From Rosa chinensis (lineage: Eukaryota; Streptophyta; Magnoliopsida; Rosales; Rosaceae), in assembly GCF_002994745.2 (NCBI RefSeq), contig NC_037093.1, positions 16,255,555-16,319,554 of the forward strand: DNA of 64,000 nt. The letters are read 5' to 3'. The position numbers and the translations under genes were made by a program. Under the pieces are notes generated by a model. The model worked only from the letters and a program-made list of their open reading frames with translations. It was not told the DNA's origin and made no database searches. Each line of letters begins with the position of its first letter. The stretch's first letter is position 1. Below, piece by piece: positions 24,576-35,453 of the stretch.

Positions 24576-25964
24576 GACTTTTGTTCTCCTTGGCTATTTT
24601 TATGCAAAATTGTATGTCAAAGTAATGGAATTTTTGGATCTGCAATATATCCATTTAATAACTGGTGCCTGTGGAGCAGATATCAATATTGAGAACATGT
24701 CATGCTTAGAACTTGACTGAGATTATGTACTTTCTGATATGGGTCGGTTTATTGGGATAAATTTGATTTGTCCGATATGGCTGAGTTGAGGTGAGTTCTT
24801 AGCTCTCCCTTAGCATAGTGTACAGAGAATGATCAAAGTTCAAAATTCAGATATTGGTAACTGAATCGCAATATATAAACTTCATCTGGCTTTTTTAGAG
24901 ATATAGGACTATAACTTCTGTTTGAGAATAGGAACATGGAATAGAATTATAAAAATCTTGCCTGTCGGAGTTGTGATTGTTTCTGTTTTGAAATATCAAC
25001 TATGTCTTTGTGTGGTGTGTACTCCTTTTGAGATTGATGTTTACTAGGCAAAGTGGAAGAGGTTTAGGCCGCCAGGTTGTTACCGTTCTAGAAGCAGTTT
25101 TCTTTCAATCCTATTAATATCAAAGAGACATAACAGCTAAAGTAATTTTTTGGTGATGGTTTTATGAGAACTTTAATTTAGAATATGAAGGGGTAATGCT
25201 TAAAAGAGTTGATAAATTTATATCTGTTCAACAATAAGATAACTGTTTACACTTTCGAGCACAAATCTCCTCAATCAATCTTATTCAAGAAGGCATCACA
25301 AATTGGGCATTACACAGGTGAACAAACTATTCCCTCTTCGTTTTTAATTGAAAGCCTATTTATGTTAGACAAAGCCAAATTCATTGCTTTCTTGAATTCC
25401 TAATGTTGAAAATGAAGTCTGGTTTTCTGTAATGCCCTTGGCTCAACACATTGTCATGCTGATAGACACTTCATAATATTTGTAGACATAGCTGTGGTGA
25501 TATAAATGGGAATGCTTTGGTTATGTAGCTGCATTTTTTGCCATTGGCTATCTAACAGGAGTATAATTCTATTTAGAGCAGAAAACTAAACTGCAGTTGG
25601 AGCCTTATAGTTTCGATCTGATTACATTCCTGCATTTTTTCAATCCTGATTTTTACTTTTTGTGTTCTTGGGTTGCCTTTTTCAATCCCATTGTCTGGCC
25701 TTAATAATAAGTAAACCTTTTCAACTCAGAGAAATTTCTTTAGGTAATGGATTGTGGCATCTTGTGAGGTGGTATATAGGCATTTTGTGTTCCTATTTGA
25801 TTTCAAGGACAGAAGTTCGACTTGCTCCACATGACTTGTTCTTATCCAGATTGAAATACTTGAGTTTTGGAACTCCATCGGGTGGACTATAATAATGTTT
25901 TGTTATTTCGATTAGACACGAAAGTTATTTGTCTTTCTGATTTATTTCCCTTCATCTCGCCAGG

Positions 25965-27010
25965 TAGAACTTGCTGCACTCCTCCATGATATAGGTCAGT
26001 GTTAACAGCAAAACCTTCAACTCCGCACCTGTTCATAAATCATAAATATTGCCGCCTCTCTTCATAACCTTGTCAGAAACTGCTGCACTTAAAACATTAA
26101 CCCAAATGTAAACTTTTCGCTACATTCAGCAAACATATGTGCTCGTGAGTTATTTGTAGCACTTTTCTTATAAATTCTCAGGGCACAACTGATGTATATA
26201 CAAATCATTTATGCAAACTTCTGTCCAAGATGGTTTCTTTTATGCTTCTTCCTCTATCTTTTCAGCATTGTTTTTATCTCATAATCTCATCCTATATTAC
26301 GTACTGAACATTTTAGTCATTGGTTTTTGATTGCAGGTGATTATAAGTACTTGAGGTTTGCATTCTCCTCTTCTTTGCTTAAATACTTGTATTTTGCTTT
26401 AGTATCTCTTGGCCACAGGCATTGATTTTCAATTTTTTTACCTGAGTGAGTTTCTGCATTGATCTTACCTTGCATGTTCTACCTTGATTGAATCTTTTCT
26501 TCCGTGGCATTTAAACTTATCTGCTTCTTCCATTTATTCTTCCTTTCCTTCCCTTGTGCTGATTTGGACCAACTACTTTGGCATGTAGAGATCCTTCAGA
26601 GGACAAACTTGTTGAGCACTTTCTTATTGACTCGGGCATAGAGGAGAGCAAGAAAACAAAGATTATAAAGATCATCAATGGAATGGGTGAGTTGGTTGCT
26701 GTTATCTCAAGGTGTTGTGCCATTTTAGCATATGTAGTAGTCTCAAGCACCTTCTGATGCACCATGTAACTTTTTATCATTTCAAAAGTACTTGACACAA
26801 TTGTGTAGTCTTGAACCACTTGATGTAATTGTTTTTTTTTCTCTTTGTGAAAGATTCAGTTAGTTGATGTGAAACGCAACCATTACATATGTAATTCTGC
26901 TACAGGGTTTAAAGATGAGCTGGCTGTGCCTAATGCAGACATTGTCAAATTTTTTCAAATCACTAAACAAGTTTGCATCTTGCAGGCCAATTGTGAGTGA
27001 GACATTCGAG
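25965..27010 (+). pseudogene. captured HD-domain phosphohydrolase fragment
   Basis: Four exon pieces with splice sites: about 25967-25995 (VELAALLHDIG, donor GTCAGT); about 26338-26355 (DYKYLR); about 26589-26685 (DPSEDKLVEHFLIDSGIEES then KKTKIIKIINGMG, donor GTGAGT); about 26907-26950 (FKDELAV). The LLHD motif supplies the HD pair of metal-dependent phosphohydrolases; the order matches plant HD-domain hydrolases of the YedJ type. The N-terminal H...and the C-terminal D of the metal site are outside the fragment. Introns are retained. Three-quarters of the fragment is intron. Confidence 0.75.
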
Positions 27011-27244
27011 GTTTTGTAGAAGCGAATGGCAGCTGAAGGTTAAGAGCCATCGAGAATAGGAATGTTTTTTTATTCATGTGTAGCTAGCTAAGAATGCTCT
27101 TGTTTGGTGCATTATCTTGTTACTTGAATGTATTGATGCTTGAATAATGGTACTTGAATGATATATATGGATTAGAGTATTGTTTATATGGTAATATATT
27201 GAGCATTATTCTGGACAAACATTTATATTGATATTCTTGTTGTT

Positions 27245-27905
27245 GTTCAAGGTTTAGTCATACAACACAATACAAAACAATGTGTTGTATGAATGTAAAA
27301 GAGTTCAAAATTGAGGCTTCTCCTACAACAGTCACTAGTTGGTACCCAATTGATTACAGTATTCACACAACGGATAACCAAATATAGTTGTTGTGTGAAC
27401 TAACAACCAACAACAAAAGAAAACAAAATTCTGTTGTGTGAGATTCATAACACACAACAGAAATAAAATGATCACTGTTGTCTAAGTAATCAACAGACAA
27501 GGGAGATAATTTTACTTCAGTTGTGTGTTACTTACCTCAGACAACAAATATTAAGTTATATCCGTTGTCTGTTAGTAGTCTCAGACAACAAATAATGAGT
27601 TATATCCGTTGTGTGTTATGAATCTCAGACAACAAAGAATAAGTCATACCTGTTGTGTGTTATGAATCTCAGACAACGGCAAAATTTCATCTTCTGTGGT
27701 CTGAATGTGCCGAGGCATCGCCTCGCATGCCATGCCAGGCACATGCTGCGCAGAACTCACACAACGGAAATAGGTATTTCTGTTGAGCAAACTATTATCA
27801 CACAACGGTGAAATCACCGTTGTCTGATTTTTCAATCACACAACACTCACTTAGACCACGGTGAGCTTGGTCATCACACAACACAAATTCACCGTCGTCT
27901 GATGA
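27245..27905. repeat. right subterminal array of imperfect palindromes in CACTA
   Basis: A run of about nine to ten roughly 36-45-bp imperfect palindromes whose arms are acacaacgg / ccgttgtgt variants (for example 27358-27398, 27543-27573, 27589-27620, 27755-27785). Neighbouring units such as 27535-27575, 27585-27625 and 27630-27665 are near-identical direct repeats. Subterminal arrays of this type bind transposase in En/Spm elements. Confidence 0.7.
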
Positions 27906-27924
27906 CCTTTTTGTAGTAGTGTGC

Positions 27925-28290
27925 ACAAGATCAACTTGTTGATCAGGAAATACATTTTGCAGATGATCAAACTATCCCTGAACCCTTACCTGATCCACCA
28001 CAGCTTGTGGAACCTCAAGTTTAGCTTGCAGAACCACAACAAAATCAAAATCCTCAAGTAAGAAGGTCTCATGGAGTAAGGAAACCAACTTGGGGGGGGG
28101 GGGAGATTCTTACTACATTGTTTATTTGCAAGAACATGAAGTTAAATTGATAATTGATCTTGCAGATGACAATGATCCAGTGACTTTCAATCAAGCTATT
28201 GAAAGCAATCAACCTAGTGAGTGGAAACAAGCTATGGAAGCTGAAATTGATTCCATGAACCAAAATGCAGTTTGGGATTTAGTGAATCCT
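27925..28290 (+). pseudogene. copia integrase C-terminus to RT start remnant
   Basis: Continues the copia frame after the CACTA element. It contains a stop (TAG) at about 28021, a G-run at 28093-28103 that disturbs phase, then an open stretch with FNQAIESNQPSEWKQAMEAE and NAVWDLV, the classic start of the copia reverse transcriptase domain (EW..AM..E, W.LV). Similarity ends at about 28290; the next block of RT is missing. Confidence 0.8.
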
Positions 28291-29560
28291 GACCCTGCCA
28301 AACCTCATCATCTCCTTAATCATCCTCACTGCTGCCATTTGGGTTTGACGATGACGCGGTCAACGGAGCTCATCACCGATGAAGACCCCGATGAAGGTCC
28401 TCAAGTCGCCATATAAGGTAAAGGTTTGAGTTTTATGAGTTTGAAGATTTGGGATTACTGAAGATTGGGTAGAACTGATTTGGGATTACTGATTTTGGGA
28501 AATTTAATTTGGGATTAATGATTTTGGAATTATTGATTTTGGATTACTGATTTTGTATATAGATTTGATTGAAGTGTTTGGCAGAGGAGAAATTAAAGTA
28601 AAATGCATATCTTAGAAAAGTAAAATGCTTATAATGTAATTTGAGGTTGAGGCTTGGAGCAAAAGTTCAAATGAACTTCGACATGGAATTTACATGTGCA
28701 AATTTATTTGAACTTTTGCTTCCAATCCTCAACCTCACTTTCAGTAGTCTAGAAGAAGAGTTCAAGCTTGTTTAAACATGTTTGCAATGTTTTGATTGTA
28801 AACAGTGACATGTTCAGTTTTGAGAGAGCTTATAGTTATGTAAAAGTCATTTATTTGTTAGAAGCACATGAAATTTCAATAGAGCTTTTAGGATACTAAT
28901 CTAGTGTGTGTGATTTTTCAGGTTTTGTATTTGCAAGGTGATTTCAATTTGGCTATTGGCTTGTTGCTGTTATTGGTGAATATTGTTATGAATTTTGTGA
29001 TGTGTTTGATTCTTCAAGCTTGGGATGCACCGGCAGTGAATGACGATTGTATTTGAGGGAGGTGGATTGGTTGGTTGCTACATAATGTATTGGCTGTGGG
29101 ATAGGAAAACTGTGGTCATTGGTGGAATGTTTGTAGTAGTAAACACTAAATGTAATGTGCATTTTCTGGAATCACAGTGTATAGAACATGTGAATGTAAT
29201 GTGCATTTTCTGGAATCACAGAGCTTTGCTCTTGCTAAGCTATTTCTCATTTGTTGTACTCTACAGAATTATAGAAGGAATGAAATGGCTTTAGTCTTTG
29301 AATATTGTATCTGATTGACAAATGTTGCATACTAAGTCATTTTGCTCCAAATTTGAACTTCTAATGCCATGGTTTTGAGTCTAACATTGTATATTAAGTC
29401 ATTTTGCTCCACATTTTGAGTCAATATGCAATGTTAAAGTTGTGCTCCAGATTGGAACATTTTGAGTCTAACATTGCATATTAAGTCATTCCACACCTCA
29501 TTTTCTGGAATCATTACAAATCAGCAACAATTGAGTATCCACAATTGAAACCATTACATA
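28291..29560. other. non-coding flank of the MULE, including a hairpin
   Basis: No recognised gene. Around 28330-28430 there is a higher-GC exon-like stretch ending at an AAG|GTAAAG donor, possibly a captured fragment of unknown origin. At 28640-28740 two arms of about 30 bp (gaggttgaggcttgga.gcaaaagttcaaat and its inverse) form a hairpin. At 29150-29240 a 28-bp word (aatgtgcattttctggaatcacag core) occurs twice, and at 29320-29490 the word cattgtatattaagtcatt recurs three times. Confidence 0.5.
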
Positions 29561-29569
29561 ATGAATTCA

Positions 29570-30295
29570 CTATGATCCTCACTCTACCATATAATCTTGA
29601 AATGATCCAAAATGTCTTCCAAAACCTGCAGAATCAAAGAGACCACAAATTCGTCTTCCCATAAACTGATCAGTGCATCCAAAATCTGCAGAATCAAACC
29701 CGCACAATAGCTTATAAATGCATCCAAAATCTGCAAAATCAAGCAGACTCAATAAACTCAAAACCAAACTTGTAAATGAAGATCACAATAGCTGTTTCTC
29801 AACAAACTGAAAACCAATCACAATAGGTATTTCTCAACAAATCAAACACAAGCACAGTAGCTATTTCTCAACAAACTCAAAACCAATCAACAAATGCTAT
29901 TTCTGAACAAATCAAACACAGGCATTGTAGCTATTTCCCAAGAAACTCAAAACCAAAACCAATAGCTATTTTTGAACAAATCAAACACAAGCATAGTAGC
30001 TATTTCTCAACAAATTCAAAACCAATCAACAAAGGCTATTTCTAAACAAATCAAACCAAGCACAGTAGCTATTTCTTAACAAATTCAAAACCAATCTACT
30101 GCAGCTATTTCTGAACAAATCAAACACAAGCACTGTAGCTATTTCTCAAGAAACTCAAAACCAAAACCAATAGCTATTTCTGAACAAATCAAACACAAGC
30201 ATAGTAGCTATTTCTCAACAAATTCAAAACCAATCAACAAATGCTATTTCTGAACAAATCAAACACAAGCACAGTAGCAATGTCCCTCAAACTGA
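29570..30295. repeat. about 70-bp tandem repeat array
   Basis: Between about 29780 and 30290 a unit of about 70 bp repeats roughly seven times. It is composed of two related halves: one with caaatcaaacacaagca then tagctatttctcaac, the other with aaactcaaaaccaatc then caaatgctatttctgaa. Just before, at 29600-29750, the word catccaaaatctgcagaatcaa occurs three times at about 60-bp spacing. No open frame is shared by the units. It lies downstream of the FAR1-like transposase pseudogene. Confidence 0.75.
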
Positions 30296-31529
30296 CCAAA
30301 TCAGATGCAAAATCCAAAAAAATACCAAATATAGAAAACTCAAAACTTACCTTAAAGAGCATGTTTTCTGTTAGTGAACTGATCTGTTTGAGACATTATT
30401 CTACCAAATGAGATGATGAACAACTATCCTCATCCATACTAGTGGAACTTGAATCTCCATTTTCATCAATAGCAGGTCTACATAAATAAACAAAAATAAA
30501 GTCATCAATATCAATCGATAAAAATGTTGCCATGAACAATAATATCAAACATAGGTATCTTACCTTCCATGAGGTGTTGGACAATTTCTTTTGTCATGTG
30601 ACTGACCAAATACTCCACATCCATGGCATTGCCTACCTTGACTGACATTTACCTTAACTTTCCTCTTCTCTTTTCCTTTCTTCAACCTTCTTCCACACCC
30701 TTTTGCTCTCACTTGATGTGGTTCATTAAAAACATGCCAAATAGTAGCATTGTTGGTCTCGGTCTCCAAATCTACTGCAGTTTGTCCACCTTCATTACTA
30801 ATTAATGGTTTAATATTCTCCAAAAAAGCATCCAATGCTTCCATAAACAGTTTGGTAGCCTCATCACTCACCATAACCTTATCAATTAATTGCATATGTA
30901 GCATGCTGGAATAGTTTAGTCCTCCTTGCAAGTAAAGCTTTGTTATCTTTTCTCTCCATTCCATTACAATCTAACACAACTCTATGTCTTGCAGCTTTAG
31001 TCCATCTCTTCAAGATGTACTGAATAGGCAATTTATCAACATCTTGGATCTTAATCAAATATGCCAAAACATGCCGACATGGGAAACCTTGACTGTCAAA
31101 CATTCTACAGATGCATGATGCAAAATCAGATTTCTTTTCATAAGTAAGTTCACGAGACTTACAAGTATCAATGTTTTTTCGTATAACCTTAAACTGTTCT
31201 TGAGTGACATTTTCAAACACAAGTTCAAGTTTATATTTGAAGCCCTCTCTCAACTGTTCTTGAACTTCATAAAATAGTTTAGAGTTAATTACTGTTTACT
31301 CCCTATACTTATAGGGTTTAATCGTTTCAGTCCCTGACCTTCGAATTTCACCTAAAAAGTCCATGAACTCCCAATTTCCTCCCAATTGGTCCCTGCTGTC
31401 AAGCTCCGTCCAAATTGACTGTTAAATTGCTAACGTGGCATCCATTTTAAGCTGAAATATCCATTTTACCCTCAATTACTTTTTTTCTTTTAATTTTTTT
31501 TTTATCTTTCCCTCTTTTTCTTTTTTTCG

Positions 31530-31805
31530 TTTTCCTTTTGACCTCCTCTTCTTCCGTGGATCTGCAAGATCCAATCCCCCTGAAAACCCACTTCATCTCC
31601 TCCACCAATTCTTCAGAGTTCACTCACCTAACCACCTCCTTGACTTGGTCCGCCATCATAGCCCTCGACGCCGAGTGGAATCCCCTCCGCTCCCACCACC
31701 CCACTTACCCAACCGTCCCTCTCCTCCAACTTGCCTGCCAACTCGGCCGCGAACTCGCCGGCGACTCAGTCGTCTTCTTCCTGCTCGACTGGACCCTCCT
31801 CCAGA
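31530..31805 (+). pseudogene. captured exonuclease mut-7-like (3'-5' exonuclease) 5' fragment
   Basis: The frame from 31538 reads PLKTHFISSTNSSEFTHL then IIALDAEWNP and TVPLLQLACQL. The LDAEW segment is the first D.E motif of DEDD (DnaQ/RNase D-fold) exonucleases, and the layout matches plant mut-7-like proteins. The similarity stops near 31800, long before the remaining catalytic motifs. Start ATG (31538) and upstream leader appear to have been captured with it. Confidence 0.7.
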
Positions 31806-32225
31806 TCAACTCGCACCTCCAATTCCTTTGACGGGTCCTTCTCCGACGATCGCGACCCGATCTTCGAAGCCCTAAAAGCCCAAACTTTGAGAAGATCTTC
31901 GGCAACTCGGCCAGGTTCTCCATCAATTTTGAGGCTTTGAACTTGGATTCCATGTACGGTGGTGGTGGGCCCACTAATTCCTCCTCCAAGGTCCCTGATT
32001 TTGACTCGGCGTTGCGGGGCTGAAGAGCTCCGCTGGAAACGATATTTTCTCCTCGACAGTGACGTCGCCGCCGTCTCAAGCAAGTGATAGTAGTGGGTTT
32101 GATGACCTTCTCAGTGGGTTTGGCAAGGCTGAGCCGGCATCGTCGAAAAGCTCTAGCAAGGGTGTGCCGGCAGCTTTCGATGATTTGTTAACTGGGTTTG
32201 GAGCTAGTAGTAGCTTTCAATATGA
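31806..32225 (+). pseudogene. captured auxilin-like (J-domain clathrin uncoating) fragment
   Basis: Segments in shifting frames read FDGSFSDDRDPIFEALKAQT, LNLDSMYGGGGPTNSSSKVP, DDLLSGFGKAEPASSKSSSK and AAFDDLLTGFGASS. This low-complexity, FDDLL.GFG-repeat pattern is characteristic of the N-terminal region of plant auxilin-like proteins. At least two frame changes are needed, so it is not translated as one piece. The junction with the exonuclease fragment lies at about 31800-31810. Confidence 0.6.
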
Positions 32226-34399
32226 AAGGTATTGTTGCTTTCTCTCATTGCTATATTTGTTGCATGAATTGGATTCCGGCCTTTACATGATGAATTTTCG
32301 GTTTGGGGCAGTACTAGTGTGGAGTTTGAATTGATGGTTAGTTATGTGAATGTTGCACTGTATATTGTGCGTCAAATTTCATGGGCTACGTGTTGATGAA
32401 TATTATAGGAACATGAGTTTGAACATCTTTTTTTTTTTTGCTGATACTGTTTTGATGTGATAATCTTGTTATTCATGGCTAGAGATTCTTAATTCTTCCT
32501 CAATTTAATGCTGAAGCAGATTATGTATCTGGATTGAAACGACTGGGATGATGTCGCCACCACTCTCACCGCCCATGCCAATTCCCCCTCGTCTCGCCAT
32601 CCAAGACCGCTGGGGAGAAGAAGATAGAGAGAGAGCTAGGTTTGTTTTTCAAGAAGATGATGGAGATGAACAGAGGAGAGAAAACCTGGAAGAAGAAGAG
32701 GTAAAAGGAAAAAACAGAAGAAAAAAATTAATTTAAAAAAAAAAAGTAAGTGAGGGTATAATAGACTTTTTTTTGGGGGGGGGGGGGAAACCACCGCCAC
32801 GTCAGCAAGATAACAGAGTCTTTGACGGTAGGGACCAATTGGGAGGAAATTGGGAGTTCAGGGACTTTTTAGGTGAAATTCGAAGGTCAGGGACTACTGA
32901 AACGATGAAACCCTATAAGTATAGGGAGTAAGCAGTATTTAATCCAATAGTTTACGTGTATAAACCTTGGCCATATGATCTTCTATGTCAAGGGACATGA
33001 TAGTTTTTGCCTTCTTATCAATATTAATATGATCCTCCTCTAACTCATAATGTCGTTGGTGAAGAAGTCCCCTCTTAAACTGAACCATAAATTCCACCAA
33101 TGAATTCCACTTAGAAACATAATTCTTGAAGAAAGAATGTTGACTCTCTGCTCTTTGACTACTTGACATTCCAGCTGAGAAAACATGATTGACATATGCT
33201 AGTATCCATGATGAACGAATTTTGTATATCGACTCCAGCCACTTGTTATCACTCAACCCACTCTTCTCAATAATTTCAATCCATCTTGAGTCAAACTCCT
33301 CTCTACTACTTGAATTCCATATGCAACTATGAAAGTCTTGGTAGGAATCTCGATATTTAATTGCATCTAGCTTCTCAGAAAATTTATTAAGAATGTGCCA
33401 ACTGCAATATCTATGAAATATTTATGGGAGTGCTTCTGAAATGGCTTTAGTCATAGTAGGATCTTGGTCGGTAATGATCATCTTGGGGGCATCTTCTGGT
33501 GCATCTCCTGGCATAGCATTTAGAAATTCCTTGAATAACTAAACAAAAGTATCGGCTGTCTCATCATTCAAGAATGCACAAGCAAAGATGATTGCCTGCC
33601 CATGATTGTTAACACCAGTGAATGGTGCAAAAATCATTCCATACCGATTTGTGTTGTATGTAGTATCAAAGATAACTACACCTCCATAAAATCTATAAGC
33701 TCGTCTTGAAATTGAGTCAGCTCAAAAGCACCGTGTTACTCTGTTTTCCTCGTCTCCATCCATTGTATAGACAAAAGAAGAATCTTTTTCTTTCTCATTC
33801 TCAAAATGCATGTACAGTAGATCTCCATCACGCCTCTTCTTCTCTTCACGAAAAATTCTTCCATAATTATATAGATCACGCTGTATAAAACCAATATTTT
33901 GAATGCCACCTGCCTGAACACCAAAGAATTCAAACTGTTTATGTTTCTCCACATTCACCAAGCTTAGTTGCTGTGATAGAACTGTGTTAACTTTTGAAAC
34001 ATGACAGTGAGATCTCAACAAATGTACTCTAGGTGGGCTTGTTAATGGATGGTTGTGAGCCTCAACAAATACAGAGATTGCATATCTTCCAGACTCCTTC
34101 TTTCTCACAACTGCAATTCTTGCTTTACAACCCACTTTTGGTAATCCTCTCTTACGCTTTTTGTCCTTCAACTTTGGAATCTCCTTGCTTATAACAGACA
34201 TACTCCTTCCTCATAAGTTGTTTCTTATCTTTGCTGGTCGCAGTAGAATGACTTCTAATACTAAACCCTGCTTCTTTTGCATATCTATTGTAGAAAGCAG
34301 CAACATATATCATCTATTGTTTCAAACTCTTGGTATAATTTAGGCATCAACTCTGCCTTTACTTGAGGAATATAAACTTGATCATCCTCTGACTCCATT

Positions 34400-34940
34400 T
34401 ATTTGAAACTAAAAAGCACACATAAGATCAACAATCGAAACAAAAACCAAACCCAGAAACAGAAAGAAGAAAAGTCCCAAAATATGGGAAAAAAAAACCC
34501 TAGATTTTGTAATTGGAAATCAAACAAATCAGAAAAGAGAGAGAATCCATACTGTAGATGTGTTTCTCTGCTTCCAAGTCTGCAACTTTTGGCGCGAAAA
34601 CTCCAAGGGATGTCGGGACCATAAGAGAGATGCAATTTTCATGAAAGAAAGGAAAAAATAAAGCTTCGGTTGCAACAATCGTGCAACCTGAGTTCTCTTT
34701 CTAGTATTTGGAGACGAGATGAGAAGTGATTGTGGAGAATTGATTGAACCAGAACCAGAGACTTCGATGCAACCAAAGTGGAGAGTCTACAGTTGATTGT
34801 TGTGGAACATATTAGTTCGACCCACGTTTTGGTTTTCAAGGAGATTGATCTGAGCCGTTGCATTTCATTTAAAGAAATGGACGACTGTGCTTGACCCATC
34901 CGCAAATTAACTATAGCAAGGACGTCCTCTTTGGAACCTT
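34400..34940. other. 5' flank of the FAR1-like element
   Basis: Upstream region of the transposase pseudogene. A short perfect inverted repeat atagcaagg...ccttgctat sits at 34914-34945 next to the TA tract; it may belong to an element end but no partner was found near 28290. A run of A at 34490-34497 and leader-like sequence precede the ATG. Confidence 0.35.
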
Positions 34941-34941
34941 G

Positions 34942-34942
<1 letters not shown>

Positions 34943-34978
<36 letters not shown>
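34943..34978. repeat. (TA)n microsatellite
   Basis: About 18 TA units directly abutting the inverted-repeat element that follows. Confidence 0.95.
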
Positions 34979-34981
<3 letters not shown>

Positions 34982-35379
34982 CCCTTCTAGTGAGAGATCC
35001 TTTTTTTGGTCTTTTATAGGGATAGGGCATTAGACCAACTTTTTGATCATATTTTCACATCTTAACCGTTTAGTTTTTAGGTCCTAATGTATAGATCATT
35101 TCTGCAAATTTTTCAACCAATTTGATGATCGTTAAGGCATCCAAACTGCAATTTACCATTATAAACACAAACGGTTCCGGTTTGACAGATTCGGTCCGTT
35201 CATGTAAATTACAGTTTTGGATGCCTTAACGATCACCAATTTGGCTGAAAATTTGCATAAGTGATCTCTACATTAAGACCTAAAAACTGAACGGTTAAGA
35301 TGTGAAAATATGATCGAAAAGTTGGTCTAATGCCTATCCCTATAAAAGACCAAAAAAAGGGATCCCTTAGTGGAAGCCT

Positions 35380-35380
<1 letters not shown>
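34979..35380. mobile_element. foldback MITE of about 400 bp
   Basis: Nearly the whole element is an inverted repeat. The left arm (34979-35160: gagatcctttttttggtc, gggatagggcattagacc, catcttaaccgttt, taaggcatccaaactg) is mirrored by the right arm (35200-35378). Only a short loop near 35170-35195 is unique. It is flanked on both sides by simple repeats: (TA)n on the left, (CT)n then (TA)n on the right. Its terminal words resemble those of the larger element at 35451. Confidence 0.8.

Positions 35381-35450
<70 letters not shown>
35381..35450. repeat. (CT)n-(TA)n compound microsatellite
   Basis: About 12 CT units followed by about 22 TA units between the two inverted-repeat elements. Confidence 0.95.

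Positions 35451-35453
<3 letters not shown>

Larger units (their letters stand above)
22294..27921 (+). mobile_element. non-autonomous CACTA element carrying host-gene fragments
   Basis: 5628-bp DNA transposon of the CACTA (En/Spm) superfamily. Left end CACTACTACAAAAAG and right end, reverse complemented, CACTACTACAAAAAGG. The 3-bp TSD tgc is perfect. Subterminal regions (22310-22850 and 27245-27900) are packed with the motif CACAACGG/CCGTTGTG in both orientations, as expected for transposase-binding arrays. No TNP1/TNP2-type transposase was seen. The interior carries intron-containing fragments of three unrelated plant genes, all on the plus strand: L-cysteine desulfhydrase-like, a P-loop kinase, and an HD-domain phosphohydrolase. 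This is the architecture of a gene-capturing (Pack-) CACTA. Confidence 0.85.
22291..27924. repeat. 3-bp target-site duplication of the CACTA element
   Basis: tgc at 22291-22293 and at 27922-27924 flank the CACTA termini. Joining left flank to right flank with one tgc restores the copia frame (ETQNA-QDQLVDQE), which fixes both boundaries. Confidence 0.85.
31282..32945 (+). mobile_element. Pack-MULE carrying pieces of two host genes
   Basis: 1664-bp element. Terminal inverted repeats of about 150 bp: left gagttaattactgtttactc..., right, reverse complemented, ggattaaatactgcttactc..., with shared cctatacttatagggttt and gtccctgaccttcgaatttc blocks. The 9-bp TSD is perfect. No transposase inside. 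It contains, fused on the plus strand, an exonuclease mut-7-like first-exon fragment and an auxilin-like fragment, both GC-rich compared with the host. Right of these a G-run at 32774-32787 precedes the right TIR. Confidence 0.85.
31273..32954. repeat. 9-bp target-site duplication of the Pack-MULE
   Basis: aatagttta at 31273-31281 and at 32946-32954, immediately outside the inverted repeats. Nine bases is the typical Mutator TSD length. Removing the insert plus one copy joins YTRKL to FYEVQEQLREGF of the transposase frame. Confidence 0.85.
30396..34398 (-). pseudogene. FAR1/FHY3-like MULE transposase pseudogene, interrupted by a Pack-MULE
   Basis: Minus-strand relic of a Mutator-type transposase. 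N-terminus at about 34398 (MESEDDQVY). The FAR1 zinc-finger domain includes FYNRYAKEAGFSIR and ends near VEAHNHPL. The DDE domain has VVIFDTTY (first D), IITDQDPTM (second D) and QRAESQHSFFK (E), with the CxWHI-type SWHILNKF. A SWIM zinc finger reads CRMFDSQGFPCRHVLAYLI, and a C-terminal knuckle reads CHGCGVFGQSHDKRNC, followed by an intron and a short last exon to 30396. Lesions: frameshift near 34290; stops TGA at 33722 and TAG at 33539, both in place of conserved Trp; TAA at 33422; frameshift near 30885; and the 1664-bp insertion at 31282. Confidence 0.85.

Noticed and set aside
27535..27665. Regularly spaced near-identical units, considered as a CRISPR-like array.
   Set aside because: Plant nuclear context; units are palindromic transposase-site repeats of a CACTA element without unique spacers.
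28093..28103. Long G-run considered as a programmed frameshift site in copia.
   Set aside because: The surrounding copia coding sequence is full of stops and frameshifts, so the run is more simply a decay or sequencing-prone homopolymer.
31645..32083. Arginine- and serine-rich frames on both strands in the Pack-MULE.
   Set aside because: Shadows of the captured exonuclease and auxilin-like segments; no family features of their own.
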